From contig NZ_QAVX01000023.1 in the NCBI RefSeq assembly GCF_003121485.1, positions 1 through 64,000 on the forward strand: a stretch of 64,000 bases of DNA, given 5' to 3'. The translations under genes were made by a program, and so were the position numbers. This DNA is from Dyella sp. C11 (lineage in GTDB: Bacteria > Pseudomonadota > Gammaproteobacteria > Xanthomonadales > Rhodanobacteraceae). Below, piece by piece: positions 42,471 to 52,356 of this stretch. The notes under the pieces are model-generated. The model did no database searches, was not told the origin of the DNA, and saw only the letters and a list, made by a program, of their open reading frames with translations. How positions within the stretch are numbered: position 1 is the stretch's first letter; the number at the start of each line of letters is the position of its first letter.

Positions 42471-42521
42471 AGCTAAAGCCCTGGCCCCAGATGTTGTCTT
42501 CGCAAGCAGCGAAACAAGACA

Positions 42522-44141
42522 TCACCGCGTAATCGCATTCACCCGCACCCGATACATATGAAACCCCTTCGGGTCCATCATCAACTGCCGCCCCTGGTTA
42601 CTCTGATCGCCATTCAGCCGCCGCAACACGACCCATTCAGAACCATGGCGCTCAACCTCCTCGATGCTGCTGATGCCCGCCACTCGCGCATCCACATCCG
42701 GATCGCGCTTCACGTTCACGTACAGCCCGCTACCGATCACATAGAACTCATCCGCACTGGTTTGCAGCACCAGCATGGCGCCGTCGTCCGTCAGCAGCTC
42801 CTTCTTTGGCCACGACCGCGCCAGCGTGCCCTCGAACACGTAGCCGCCCAGCGCAACTGCCTGCGTGGGCCGTGGGCTCTGGGCATGCAGCACCAGTGCG
42901 CGTGTGCGACCCGCGGCTTGCGCGGAGGGCAGCATGTCGCCCAGTGAACCCAGCAAGCCGTAGACCTGCATGATCAGCGGCTCGGCTTCGTCCTTGGCCG
43001 GCATGGGCACGCTGTCGATGTCGAACGGTGAGAACCCGAAGCCCCTCGCTTCGCCATAGGCGTAAAGCGCGTTGTAAGGGGAAGGCTCGAGCCTGGCTTC
43101 GGGTACGAAGATGGGATTGCCAAGCGCCTGGTAACGGGTGATCCAATACTGGAATTCCGGCCAGTAGATGTCCGGCGAATAGAAGTCGATGTGCGTCGCC
43201 ACGGCGCGATACACCTGCTGGAAATACGGGTGAGGTCCACCACTGGGATATTCGCCCGCCCGCTCGAGAAATGCCGGCAGCTGCACGTTCAGGTACATCG
43301 GCAAGGCATATTTCGCTTTCCCTGCCGCGGCCACGGCATCGATATAGCCGGCGTAGTGGTATGCCATGAATACCTCGTTGGCCGCGTCGCCGAACACCTC
43401 GCTCCACGTGTGTCCCTGCGGATTGAAGTGCGCGGCGAGCTCAGGCGTAAGGCTCGCACGGCCGGCTTGCAGCGTGGCGATGAGCGAGCTGGGCACGTCA
43501 CCTCGAAACGCCTGATTGGCCGTGTCGGAGCGATCGCGTCGTTCACCGACCACGCCCACTTCGTTCTCCACCTGCACCATCAACACGGTTTGCTGCGCAT
43601 CTTTCTGCCGCACGTGCTCCATCAATGCGGCGAACGCCCGGCTATCGCTTTTCAGCGTCTCGGCGCCAAAGGTGGAGAGAATCTCCAGCGGCGATCCATC
43701 CACCGCTTTTGCCCTCGGGAAGCGAACGGCGTCCGCCTTGACCCAGGCCGGCGCGTATTCGGAAAAGCCGTTCTTCCACGTGCCGAACCACAGCAGCACC
43801 AGGTGCTGTTTGTGACTGCGCGCCACATCGATCCAGTGGTCGAGGATGCGGAAATCGAAGCTCCCTTCGGTCGGCTCGATCTGCTCCCACGCCACCGGCA
43901 TCAGCACGGTATTGACGTGCTGGCTGGCGAGACGCGGCAAGATGGTGTCGGCCTGCGCGGCCGTGCCCGCCGACGAATTGCCAAGTTCGCCAGCAAACAT
44001 GATGTACGGCTTGCCATCGACCAGCAGCTGGCTGGCGCCGTCTTTCAGCGTGACGCGTGGCAGGTCGGCTGCATGCACGACGGTCGCCAACAGCGCGACA
44101 AGTGTGCCGACCAGCAGGCGGGCGTTCTTTCCGTGGGGCAT
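42522..44141 (-). CDS. GH35-family beta-galactosidase-like enzyme (DUF5597 type)
   Basis: This 539-residue exported enzyme has a signal peptide (MPHGKNARLLVGTLVALLATVVHA) and the GH35 TIM barrel. Acid/base Glu is in VQVENEVG and the nucleophile is probably the Glu in IFVPEARLEP. The C-terminal part matches a DUF5597-like beta domain. In xylan loci such enzymes remove beta-galactosyl or related decorations. An ATG overlapping the uxuB stop (44180) is an alternative start; I prefer 44141 since AAGAGAG precedes it. Last gene of the - strand operon. Confidence 0.85.
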   Translation of the reverse strand: MPHGKNARLLVGTLVALLATVVHAADLPRVTLKDGASQLLVDGKPYIMFAGELGNSSAGTAAQADTILPRLASQHVNTVLMPVAWEQIEPTEGSFDFRILDHWIDVARSHKQHLVLLWFGTWKNGFSEYAPAWVKADAVRFPRAKAVDGSPLEILSTFGAETLKSDSRAFAALMEHVRQKDAQQTVLMVQVENEVGVVGERRDRSDTANQAFRGDVPSSLIATLQAGRASLTPELAAHFNPQGHTWSEVFGDAANEVFMAYHYAGYIDAVAAAGKAKYALPMYLNVQLPAFLERAGEYPSGGPHPYFQQVYRAVATHIDFYSPDIYWPEFQYWITRYQALGNPIFVPEARLEPSPYNALYAYGEARGFGFSPFDIDSVPMPAKDEAEPLIMQVYGLLGSLGDMLPSAQAAGRTRALVLHAQSPRPTQAVALGGYVFEGTLARSWPKKELLTDDGAMLVLQTSADEFYVIGSGLYVNVKRDPDVDARVAGISSIEEVERHGSEWVVLRRLNGDQSNQGRQLMMDPKGFHMYRVRVNAITR

Positions 44142-44176
44142 GCGTGGCTCTCTTGCACGTGATCGTCTGGTGGTTT

Positions 44177-45661
44177 TCATGCGGCGCAGGCGTCGCTCAA
44201 CGCCCGTTCCACGACATGTGGCGTGCCTTCGCCGAGTACGGCGTAAGCGTGGCGAAGCGCCCCGATGAACCGCGTATCGTCGGACAGGGGCGCGAACACC
44301 GCATCCAGCGCCATGAATGCCGCGACGTCGCCGGCAGCATTGCCGGTGCACGCCACGCCGATGGCCGTGAGCACGTCGTTCATAGGGTCAATCAACGCTA
44401 CGCCGCGCGTCGCCTGACGACGAACAAAGTGCATCCAGGCAGCGATGGGCAGACAAAGTGCATCGATGTTCCGGCCAAGCGCCAGCGATTCACCGATGGT
44501 GCTGAGCAGTCGCACGGGAAGCTTCTGCGAGCCATCCCATGCAATCTGCGAAAGGCGATGGCGAATGGATGGATTGCGGAAGCGCTCAAGGATGGCATCG
44601 ATGTACGGGTTTGCATTCATGCCATCGGGCAAGGCGATGGCCGGTGCGATGTGTGAGCGCATCAGTTGTTCGACGAAACCGCACAGCGCCCCGTTGGCCA
44701 TGGCGTCGCCCACGCTGTCCAGGTCCATCAGCGAGCCCAGATACGCCAGCGACGAATGCGCGCCGTTCAGTAGCCGCAACTTGGCGCGGTCGTAGCCGGC
44801 GATGTCGGTACTCAGGGTGACGCCGACGTGTTCAAGCGGCGGGCGTTCGTTGCAGAAGCGATCCTCCACTACCCACTGCGTGTAGAGCTCGCGCTGGATG
44901 GGCCATGCGTCGTCCACGCCGAGTTCGCCACGTACGCGCTCGCGCAGGGCATCGTCGGTGGCCGGTGTAATGCTGTCGACCATGGAACAGGGAAAAGCCA
45001 CGTGGTCTTCCATCCATGTGGCAAACGTCTTGTCGAGCGAACCGGCGAACTGCAACGCCGCGCGCCGCAAACGATGGCCGTTCGCGGCAAGGTTGTCGCA
45101 GCTGAGTACCGTGTAGGGCGCCACGCCCTGCTGCCAGCGTCGATGCAGGCCGGCGACCACGTAACCGATGGCACTGCGCGGCGCGTGCGGCGTGGCCAGG
45201 TCATGGACGATATCCGGATGCGACAGATCGAGTCCGTCGCCGGCCAGGCAATAGCCCTTCTCCGTGACCGTGAGCGTGACCAGGCGCACCTGCGGCTCAG
45301 CGAGTCGCGATAGCACGAGGGCCGCGTCTTCCTTCGCCCAGAGCAGTTCGCGGATCGAGCCGATGACACGCAAGTGGCTTTCCTGCCCCAGCAGGGCCAG
45401 GGCGTAGAGCCCATCCTGCGGTTGCAGCGCATCGCGCACATCGCGGCTGTGCAGGGACACGCCGCAGATCGCCCAGTCAGGATGCTGAGCCAACACGTCG
45501 TCCAGATAAACCGCCTGATGAGCACGGTGAAACGCGCCCGCACCGATGTGCACGATGCCGAGGCGAGTCTGCGTGATGTCGTAGGCCGGACGCTGCACCG
45601 ATGGCGGCAACGCGCCCAGTGTCTGCGCCGAAAGCCGCGCGCCGTGTTGCTGCCTGTCCAT
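44177..45661 (-). CDS. uxuB: Fructuronate reductase / mannitol dehydrogenase family
   Basis: This 494-residue NAD-dependent enzyme reduces D-fructuronate to D-mannonate. It has the Rossmann motif IVHIGAGAFHRAHQAVYL and the C-terminal mannitol-dehydrogenase helical domain with KLRLLNGAHSSLAYLGSL. The ATG at 45659-45661 shares one base with the kdgK stop, so translation is coupled. Between UxaC (fructuronate) and ManD (mannonate) it fills the second step of glucuronate breakdown. Confidence 0.93.
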   Translation of the reverse strand: MDRQQHGARLSAQTLGALPPSVQRPAYDITQTRLGIVHIGAGAFHRAHQAVYLDDVLAQHPDWAICGVSLHSRDVRDALQPQDGLYALALLGQESHLRVIGSIRELLWAKEDAALVLSRLAEPQVRLVTLTVTEKGYCLAGDGLDLSHPDIVHDLATPHAPRSAIGYVVAGLHRRWQQGVAPYTVLSCDNLAANGHRLRRAALQFAGSLDKTFATWMEDHVAFPCSMVDSITPATDDALRERVRGELGVDDAWPIQRELYTQWVVEDRFCNERPPLEHVGVTLSTDIAGYDRAKLRLLNGAHSSLAYLGSLMDLDSVGDAMANGALCGFVEQLMRSHIAPAIALPDGMNANPYIDAILERFRNPSIRHRLSQIAWDGSQKLPVRLLSTIGESLALGRNIDALCLPIAAWMHFVRRQATRGVALIDPMNDVLTAIGVACTGNAAGDVAAFMALDAVFAPLSDDTRFIGALRHAYAVLGEGTPHVVERALSDACAA

Positions 45662-46683
45662 CAACGCCTGACCTCGAAACCTTCGTTCCGCAGGAAAGCC
45701 TGCATGTCTGCTTCGCGCAGCAGGTTCACATCGCCCGGTACGGAGTGCTTGAGGCACGCGGCGGCAAGGGCGAAATCCAGCGAAGTCTGTTCGGTCATGC
45801 CACGCAGGAAACCGTGCAGGAGACCCGCGGCGAAGGCATCGCCACCGCCGATGCGATCGACGATGCCCGTGAGAGCGTGCGCGCCCGTGCTGAACGTATG
45901 TTCGCGTGTGGCGAGTTGGGCGCTCAGCTGCTGATCGTCGACGTTGCTGTGGCGGCGATCGGTGGAAGCGAGGTACGCCAAACGGGGAAAGGCCTCAAAG
46001 GCCGCGCAGGCGGCTGCGTGGAAACGCGTGCCTGCCGGCGCCTGGGTGAAGTCGCTGCCCAGCGCCAATGCCATGTCGCGATCGTTGCCGAAGACCAGAT
46101 CAGCCTCGCCCATGATCCGACGCAGCCACGATGGCGCCTGCGGCAGGCGATCGCCCCACAATTTGCTGCGGAAGTTGCCATCGAAAGACACGCGCACGCC
46201 CAGTGAACGCGCAGCTTGCGCGGCAGCGATCGCAGTCTCTGCCGTGCCTTCGCACAAGGCGAGATTGATGCCGGACAGGTGCAGCCACTGCGCACCATCG
46301 AGCAGCTTCGGCCAGTCGTATGTGCTGGCAGGCGTGCGCGCAAACACCGAATCGGCACGATCATAGATGACCTCGGAAGGGCGATGCATGGCGCCGGGCG
46401 GCAGGAAGTACATGCCCATGCGCCCAGCCGAAAAATGCACTGCGGAGGTGTCCACGCCATGCCGACGCAATTCACCCGCACAGGCATATCCGATGGCCTG
46501 GTTAGGCAGCGCGCTCACCATCACGCTGTGGTGACCGAGGATGGCAAGCGATGAAGCGACATTGGCTTCCGCGCCGCCAAAACGGGCCTCAAGGCGTGGC
46601 GACTGCAGCAACATCTCGGTGCCGGGCGGCGAAAGACGCAGCAGCAGTTCACCGAAGAAGACGACTCGCGAAGGCTGGTTCAT
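45661..46683 (-). CDS. kdgK: 2-keto-3-deoxygluconate kinase (PfkB family)
   Basis: This 340-residue kinase phosphorylates 2-keto-3-deoxygluconate to KDPG, which is split to pyruvate and glyceraldehyde 3-phosphate. PfkB marks are the N-terminal FFGELLLRLSPPG, GGAEANVASSLAILG and the catalytic-Asp motif DRIGGGDAFAAGLLHG. It follows the GH3 gene by 12 bases and overlaps uxuB by 1 base. The KDPG aldolase is not in the window. Confidence 0.93.
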   Translation of the reverse strand: MNQPSRVVFFGELLLRLSPPGTEMLLQSPRLEARFGGAEANVASSLAILGHHSVMVSALPNQAIGYACAGELRRHGVDTSAVHFSAGRMGMYFLPPGAMHRPSEVIYDRADSVFARTPASTYDWPKLLDGAQWLHLSGINLALCEGTAETAIAAAQAARSLGVRVSFDGNFRSKLWGDRLPQAPSWLRRIMGEADLVFGNDRDMALALGSDFTQAPAGTRFHAAACAAFEAFPRLAYLASTDRRHSNVDDQQLSAQLATREHTFSTGAHALTGIVDRIGGGDAFAAGLLHGFLRGMTEQTSLDFALAAACLKHSVPGDVNLLREADMQAFLRNEGFEVRR

Positions 46684-46695
46684 CGAAAATCTCCG

Positions 46696-49404
46696 TCAGT
46701 CGCGCACGTCGAAAGATGCGGTGAGTCGAATGTCGGCGCTGGATGCACCCACCTGCACCGCGTAGCGACCCGGGTCCACGGCGTACGCGTGGCGGGTGTC
46801 ATCGTAATAGCGCAGGTCGTTGCGCGGCGCGATGTCGAAGCTCACGCTTTTTTCTTCACCCGCTTCCAGGCTCACCCGCTGGAAGCCGCGCAGGTCCTTG
46901 TTGGAACGCCACGGGCCGTTGTGCGCGGCTCGCACGTAGAGCTGCACCACCTCATCGCCTGCCTGCTTGCCGGTGTTCTTCACTTTCAACGTAACCTTGA
47001 GCTGCCCATCGGCACCCACGCTCGACTGATCCAGCTGGATATCCGAGTAGCCGAACGTGGTGTACGAAAGGCCATAGCCGAAGGGATACAGCGGCGTGCC
47101 CTTGAAATAGCGATAGGTACGGCCTTCCATGCGGTAGTCGTCGAAAGCGGGGAGCTTCTCGTCCGCCTTGTAGAACGTGACGGGCAAGCGCCCGGAGGGA
47201 TTGGTATTGCCGAATAGCACATCGGCGACGGCATTGCCGCCCCGCTGGCCGGGATACCACGCGAGCACGATGCCCGGCAGATGTTGTTGAGCCCAATCAA
47301 CTGCGAGTGCGGAACCGGAGGTGAGCACCAGGACTACCGGCTTGCCCGTGCGACGAAGGGCTTCCAGCAGCTTTTCCTGTGTGGCAGGCAGGCGCAGGTC
47401 GGTACGGTCGCCACCGGCAAACCCGGGGTAGTTCACCTTCATTTCTTCGCCTTCGATATCGCTGTTCAAGCCGCCGACAAAGACGATGGCATCGGCATGT
47501 CTTGCCGCATCCATGGCTTCCTCGAACGGCGGCTTGGCGCCCGGCATGCGCCAGGCGAGGCGCACATCGGCGTTGTGGTCGGCCTTGGTGTAATCGAGGC
47601 GGATGTCGTACGCCTTGCCGTCTTGCAGATCCAGCGGCACGCTGGTGGCATGTGCAGCGTTGTCTGCACTCCACGCATCGAGCACGAGTTTCCCATCGAC
47701 ATACAGGCGATAGCCTTGCGACGCGGCCGCGCTCAGCTCGTAGCGACCGCTCTTGGGCGGCACCAGCTGGCCGCTCCAGCGCGCGCTGAAGTGGGTGGCA
47801 TCCAGCGCCTGGTCGGCAGGCAATTCGCCGCGTGTGATGAGATCGTCGGTGGGCGCGCTGTGATCCCAGCGAAAACCCACTTTGCTGTCCACGCGCGTCA
47901 TCACGGGAGTCGTGGAAAAATCCCCGCCGCGGAAATACTCGCCCTTGAGTCCATGCTCGGATGAATCCGCCGATGGACGCAGGTACGCCGCGTCAATCAG
48001 TGGAAATCCGCTTTGATCGTCGAAGCCTTCCACCAGCGTGGCGCCCTTGGCATAGACCACTTCCGTCTGCGGTACCGCGGCGCGAATGCCCTGCAGGATG
48101 GTCACCGGCGCAGTCGGCGTGCCGTGGTAGTTGCCCAGCAACGCCGTTACGTCATCTGCCGTGGGGCCGATCACCGCGATGCGACGCAAGCTGGATTTAA
48201 GCGGCAGTACGCCGTCGTTCTTGAGCAACACGATGGATTCGTCCGCCGCGCGCCGCGCCAACGCATCGTGCTCGGGAGACTGGTTCACCGAGTAGGGAAT
48301 CTGCGCCCAGCGCACGCGCTCCGGCGGATCGAACATGCCGAGGCGGAAGCGCGCGAGCATCAGGCGCGTCAGTGATGCATCGATCTCCGCTTCGCTGATC
48401 AGCCCCTGTTTCACGGCTTGGGTGAGCGCCGCGTAGGTGTGGCCGCAGTTGAGATCGTCGCCTTTCTTCACGGCCAGCGCCGCGGCTTGTTCGGCCGTGG
48501 GCACGATCTGGTGATGAAGGAAGATGTCTTCCACGGCATCGCAATCGGACACCACGTAGCCGGTGAAGCCCCAGTCCTTGCGCAGCACGTCCTGCAACAG
48601 CAACTGGCTGGCCGATGCCGATTCGCCGTTGACGCGGTTGTACGCGCCCATCACGGCATCGACTTTGCCTTCCTGCACCAGGGCCTGGAAGGCCGGCAGG
48701 TAGGTTTCATACAGGTCCCGCTCTTCCGGATGCACATCGAAACGATGGCGTTCCGACTCGGGCCCGCTATGCACCGCGAAATGCTTGGCGGTGGCATCGA
48801 GCTTGCGGTAAGTCGGGTCGTCGCCCTGCAGGCCGCGCACGAAGGTGACGCCCATGCGCGAGGTAAGGAAGGGATCTTCGCCGTACGTTTCCTGGCCGCG
48901 GCCCCAGCGCGGGTCGCGGAAGATGTTGATGTTGGGCGACCAGAACGTGAGCCCCTGGTAGCGCGCGTGCATGTCGCGGCGCAGGAACTCTTGATGCTTG
49001 GCGCGCGCCTCGTCGCTGATGGCATCCGCCACCTGCGCCATCAACGAGGTGTCGAACGTGGCTGCCATGCCGATGGCCTGCGGAAACACCGTGGCCTCGC
49101 CCGCGCGCGCGACGCCGTGCAATGCCTCGTTCCACCAGTCGTACGCGGGCACGCCAAGACGTGGAATGGCCGGCGCGGCATTCATCATCTGCGCGACTTT
49201 CTCTTCCAGCGTCATGCGAGCGACGAGATCGGCGGCACGATCCTCGAAGCTCCGGTTGAGGTCGAGATACACCGGTGTCTCCGGCGTCTTTGCGTTGCCG
49301 GCGCCTGTGCTCGCTGCCACAGCCATGCAGGGCAAACCTGCAGCCAGCAGTGCCACTGCGATCACCGTGCGGAGCATGCCGCGTCCTGTTGGCTTCGTTC
49401 CCAT
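46696..49404 (-). CDS. GH3 beta-xylosidase/glucosidase with PA14 insertion
   Basis: This 902-residue exported enzyme has a signal peptide, the GH3 barrel with nucleophile Asp in VSDCDAVEDIF, a second alpha/beta sandwich, a PA14 domain inserted around residues 460-600 (GLKGEYFRGGDFSTTP and KSGRYELSAA segments) and a C-terminal Fn3-like domain. PA14-GH3 enzymes are often beta-glucosidases or xylosidases. I chose the ATG with AAGGGG 6 bases upstream; the earlier ATG overlaps that signal. It trims xylo-oligosaccharides in the periplasm, probably to xylose. Confidence 0.92.
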   Translation of the reverse strand: MGTKPTGRGMLRTVIAVALLAAGLPCMAVAASTGAGNAKTPETPVYLDLNRSFEDRAADLVARMTLEEKVAQMMNAAPAIPRLGVPAYDWWNEALHGVARAGEATVFPQAIGMAATFDTSLMAQVADAISDEARAKHQEFLRRDMHARYQGLTFWSPNINIFRDPRWGRGQETYGEDPFLTSRMGVTFVRGLQGDDPTYRKLDATAKHFAVHSGPESERHRFDVHPEERDLYETYLPAFQALVQEGKVDAVMGAYNRVNGESASASQLLLQDVLRKDWGFTGYVVSDCDAVEDIFLHHQIVPTAEQAAALAVKKGDDLNCGHTYAALTQAVKQGLISEAEIDASLTRLMLARFRLGMFDPPERVRWAQIPYSVNQSPEHDALARRAADESIVLLKNDGVLPLKSSLRRIAVIGPTADDVTALLGNYHGTPTAPVTILQGIRAAVPQTEVVYAKGATLVEGFDDQSGFPLIDAAYLRPSADSSEHGLKGEYFRGGDFSTTPVMTRVDSKVGFRWDHSAPTDDLITRGELPADQALDATHFSARWSGQLVPPKSGRYELSAAASQGYRLYVDGKLVLDAWSADNAAHATSVPLDLQDGKAYDIRLDYTKADHNADVRLAWRMPGAKPPFEEAMDAARHADAIVFVGGLNSDIEGEEMKVNYPGFAGGDRTDLRLPATQEKLLEALRRTGKPVVLVLTSGSALAVDWAQQHLPGIVLAWYPGQRGGNAVADVLFGNTNPSGRLPVTFYKADEKLPAFDDYRMEGRTYRYFKGTPLYPFGYGLSYTTFGYSDIQLDQSSVGADGQLKVTLKVKNTGKQAGDEVVQLYVRAAHNGPWRSNKDLRGFQRVSLEAGEEKSVSFDIAPRNDLRYYDDTRHAYAVDPGRYAVQVGASSADIRLTASFDVRD

Positions 49405-49426
49405 CGACATCCCCTTGCTCCGTCCT

Positions 49427-51106
49427 TTACCCGTGGCCCAGACGACGGGCATAAGGCCCCAGCGTTGTGCCGATGAATCCGCCGGCCACATCGGTGCTAA
49501 GCACCGTGCCGTCCGCGTGTTGTTCCAGCCACTTCCACCCGTCGCCCGCGTTGTATGCGAAGCCGTAGACGCCACCGTTGCCGGTGATTTTCAGTGCCAA
49601 GGTGTGGACGCCCGGCGGCAACGCGGCCGTGGCGACCACGGCCACTTCATCGCCGCGATGGCGGCGCAACGTGAGCAGCAGGCTTTTTCCCTTCCGCTGC
49701 ACGCCGAACGCATACCAGTAGCGCTCGTTCTGGAACGCGGCGATGCCGGCTTCAACACCGGTTTCCGTCGGCACTTCCAGCGACGTGCTCGCTTCGAATA
49801 CGAGGTGTTGCTGCCGTCGCGCGAGGAACGACGGGTTGTCGCGGGTGTCCAGGTCCAACGGGAGCGGATGGATCGCGAGCTTCCCCGGGTGCGATGCCAG
49901 ATCTGCCCAAGACTGCGCGGGCGCGCGCATGAACATCCACGCCGAGTCCAGGGTTGGCTTGTCGAAGTCGTCGTGCCAATGGAAGTTGCCGCTGATCGGC
50001 GCCTGCGCCTGGTTGCGCTGCATGAAGGAAGGACCCGCGGCAACGCGCGGAATCGCCTGCTCTTTCGGCAGAATGATCGGCCAGTCGTTCTTCCACGTGA
50101 CGGGCAAAAGGTAGGTTTCGCGACCCGTGTTGTAGTGCGTGCCATCGTACGCGCGACTGGCCAGGAACACCGCCCACCAGCTGCCGTCGGCGGCTTCCAC
50201 CAGATCCGCATGACCGGCATTGATTATTGGCTCCGCCCGGTCGTCGGGCAGGTCGCGCTGGGTAAGGATGGGGGTGCCTTCATAGGCGACATACGGGCCC
50301 CACACCGAACGGCTGCGCAACACCACTTCGGAATGCTGCGGACCCGTGCCGCCTTCCGCGCACATCAGGTAGTACCAGCCGTTGCGCTTGTACAGGTGCG
50401 GCCCTTCGATCCAGATCGGCTTCTTCGCGATGTCGGTGCCGCCGTTGAGGATCACCTTGCGTGCGCCCAGCATCTTTCCCGCGGTGACATCGATCTGCTG
50501 CAACCAGATGGCACGGTGACCTTCGTACAACGGCTCGCCTTCCGGTGCACCGTTGTTGAGCAGATAGGCCTTGCCATCGTCATCGAAGAACAAGGATGGA
50601 TCGATGCCATCGACATCGCGCAACCACATGGGATTGGACCACGGGCCCGCGGCATGTTTTGCCGTGGCGATGAAATTGCCGCCGCCATCCACCACGGTGT
50701 TGACCACGTAAAAGGTGCCATCGTGATACGCGATGGCGGGTGCAAATACGCCGCGCGAGGCGCCCAATCCATCGAGCTTCACTTCACCGGGACGATCGAG
50801 CACATGGCCGATGGTCTGCCAGTGCACCAGGTCGCGACTTTCGGCAACGGGAATACCGGGGAAATAGCCGAAGCTGGAATTCACCAGATAGAACATGTCA
50901 CCCGCGCGCACCACGCTGGGGTCGGGATAGAAACCGGCCAGCACGGGGTTGCGGTAGTGATCCGGCGGCAGCGGCTGCTCGAAGGCCGGGTCGTGGCCTT
51001 CGTAGTCGAAAGCATCGAACAGCACGGCATCCTGGGCATGCGCTTGCGTGCCGGCAACGGCAAGCAAACACAGCCACAGGACGCACAGCCGCCGGAGCAA
51101 CGTCAT
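49427..51106 (-). CDS. Exported GH43 enzyme with C-terminal beta-sandwich
   Basis: This 559-residue protein has a signal peptide ([19 protein letters not shown]), a GH43 propeller with Asp in FYPDPSVVRAG, a central Asp in DGIDPSLFFDD and Glu in WIEGPHLY, and a C-terminal jelly-roll that contributes to the active site in two-domain GH43s. Likely a beta-xylosidase or arabinofuranosidase, in the periplasm. Its ATG shares one base with the manD stop, a tight coupling. The last ~200 residues form the accessory sandwich. Confidence 0.9.
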   Translation of the reverse strand: MTLLRRLCVLWLCLLAVAGTQAHAQDAVLFDAFDYEGHDPAFEQPLPPDHYRNPVLAGFYPDPSVVRAGDMFYLVNSSFGYFPGIPVAESRDLVHWQTIGHVLDRPGEVKLDGLGASRGVFAPAIAYHDGTFYVVNTVVDGGGNFIATAKHAAGPWSNPMWLRDVDGIDPSLFFDDDGKAYLLNNGAPEGEPLYEGHRAIWLQQIDVTAGKMLGARKVILNGGTDIAKKPIWIEGPHLYKRNGWYYLMCAEGGTGPQHSEVVLRSRSVWGPYVAYEGTPILTQRDLPDDRAEPIINAGHADLVEAADGSWWAVFLASRAYDGTHYNTGRETYLLPVTWKNDWPIILPKEQAIPRVAAGPSFMQRNQAQAPISGNFHWHDDFDKPTLDSAWMFMRAPAQSWADLASHPGKLAIHPLPLDLDTRDNPSFLARRQQHLVFEASTSLEVPTETGVEAGIAAFQNERYWYAFGVQRKGKSLLLTLRRHRGDEVAVVATAALPPGVHTLALKITGNGGVYGFAYNAGDGWKWLEQHADGTVLSTDVAGGFIGTTLGPYARRLGHG

Positions 51107-52356
51107 CACCAATCCCACATCGAGCCATCTTCCAGGCGCGCGATGGGCAGCTGCTTGGGCGAATAAGGGAAGCGAGCGGCGAGTTTTTCGTCGATGGTGA
51201 CGCCGTGGCCCGCCGTCTCGCCGCAGTGCAGGCGACCGGCGCGGAACTCGTAGTCGTGCGGGAATACTTCGTTGGTTTCGTCGGCATGGAACATGTATTC
51301 CTGGATACCGAAGTTGGGCACCCACGTATCGAAGTGCAACGCTGCACCCATGCATACGGGCGAAAGATCCGTCGCGCCGTGGAATCCCGTGCGCACCTGA
51401 TGCAGCCCGGCGAAGTCAGCGAGGCGACGCAGATGGGTAATGCCGCCGCCGTGCACGATGGTGGTGCGGATGTAGTCGATCAGCTGGTTTTCGATGAGGT
51501 GCTTGCAGTCCCAGATCGAATTGAACACTTCGCCCACGGCCAGCGGCGTCACCGAGTGCTGGCGGATCAGCTCGAACGATTTCTGGTTTTCGGCCGGCGT
51601 GGCGTCTTCCAGCCAGAACAGGCGGTACGGCTCCACGCTGCGTGCCAGGCGCGCGGCCTCGATGGGCGTAAGGCGGTGATGCACGTCGTGCAGCAATTCC
51701 ACTTCGTTGCCGTGATCGGCGCGCAAGCGTTCAAACAATTGCGGCACGATCTCCAGGTAGCGCGGCGTGGACCACACCGTTTCCGTGGGCAGTTCGCTTT
51801 CCGCCGGCTCGTAGGGCTTGCCGCCCACGGAAATACCATAGGCTTTCTTCACGCCGGGCACGCCGCACTGCGCGCGAATGGCAAGGAAACCCATCTCGCG
51901 GAAGCGGCCGACTTCTTCGCTGGCTTCGCTGATGTCGCGACCATTGGCATGGCCATACACCAGCGCGCCTTCGCGCGAGCGGCCGCCCAGCAACTGATAG
52001 ATCGGCTGGTTGGAAAACTTGCCCAGGATGTCCCACAGCGCCACGTCGACGGCGGCGATGGCGGTCATCGTCACCGGGCCGCGACGCCAGTACGCACCGC
52101 GGTAGAAGAACTGCCAGATATCTTCGATACGACCCGCATCGCGGCCGATCAGGTTCGGCACCACGTGATCCTGCAGGTACGACGCCACGGCCAGTTCGCG
52201 ACCGTTGAGCGTGGCATCACCCAGGCCGGTGACGCCCGAGCGCGTGGTGATCTTCAGCGTGACGAAATTGCGGCCGGGGCAGGTGACGATGACCTTGGCG
52301 TCGACAATTTCGCGATCACGGGCGGAAGCATGGGAAGCAACGGCGGTGGTGCTCAT
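51106..52356 (-). CDS. manD: D-mannonate dehydratase (ManD, enolase superfamily)
   Basis: This 416-residue metal-dependent enzyme dehydrates D-mannonate to 2-keto-3-deoxygluconate, feeding KdgK. It shows ManD marks: the YGHANGRD loop, the metal ligand region [16 protein letters not shown] and [14 protein letters not shown]. It is a ManD-type rather than UxuA-type enzyme, the usual form in Xanthomonas. ATGA overlap with the esterase gene upstream, 1-base overlap with GH43 downstream. Confidence 0.95.
   Translation of the reverse strand: MSTTAVASHASARDREIVDAKVIVTCPGRNFVTLKITTRSGVTGLGDATLNGRELAVASYLQDHVVPNLIGRDAGRIEDIWQFFYRGAYWRRGPVTMTAIAAVDVALWDILGKFSNQPIYQLLGGRSREGALVYGHANGRDISEASEEVGRFREMGFLAIRAQCGVPGVKKAYGISVGGKPYEPAESELPTETVWSTPRYLEIVPQLFERLRADHGNEVELLHDVHHRLTPIEAARLARSVEPYRLFWLEDATPAENQKSFELIRQHSVTPLAVGEVFNSIWDCKHLIENQLIDYIRTTIVHGGGITHLRRLADFAGLHQVRTGFHGATDLSPVCMGAALHFDTWVPNFGIQEYMFHADETNEVFPHDYEFRAGRLHCGETAGHGVTIDEKLAARFPYSPKQLPIARLEDGSMWDW

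Larger units (their letters stand above)
41849..42521. other. 673-bp non-coding repeat island between convergent operons
   Basis: No supportable gene. It contains, in order: a 7-unit hexanucleotide tract (41936-41977), a stem GGCTCGCAT/ATGCGAGCC (42043-42062), nested hairpins (42064-42098), a 15-bp AT-rich stem-loop (42171-42206, one mismatch), a REP-like palindrome (42309-42338) and a hairpin at 42448-42470. It probably serves as 3' ends for the two converging operons. Confidence 0.7.
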
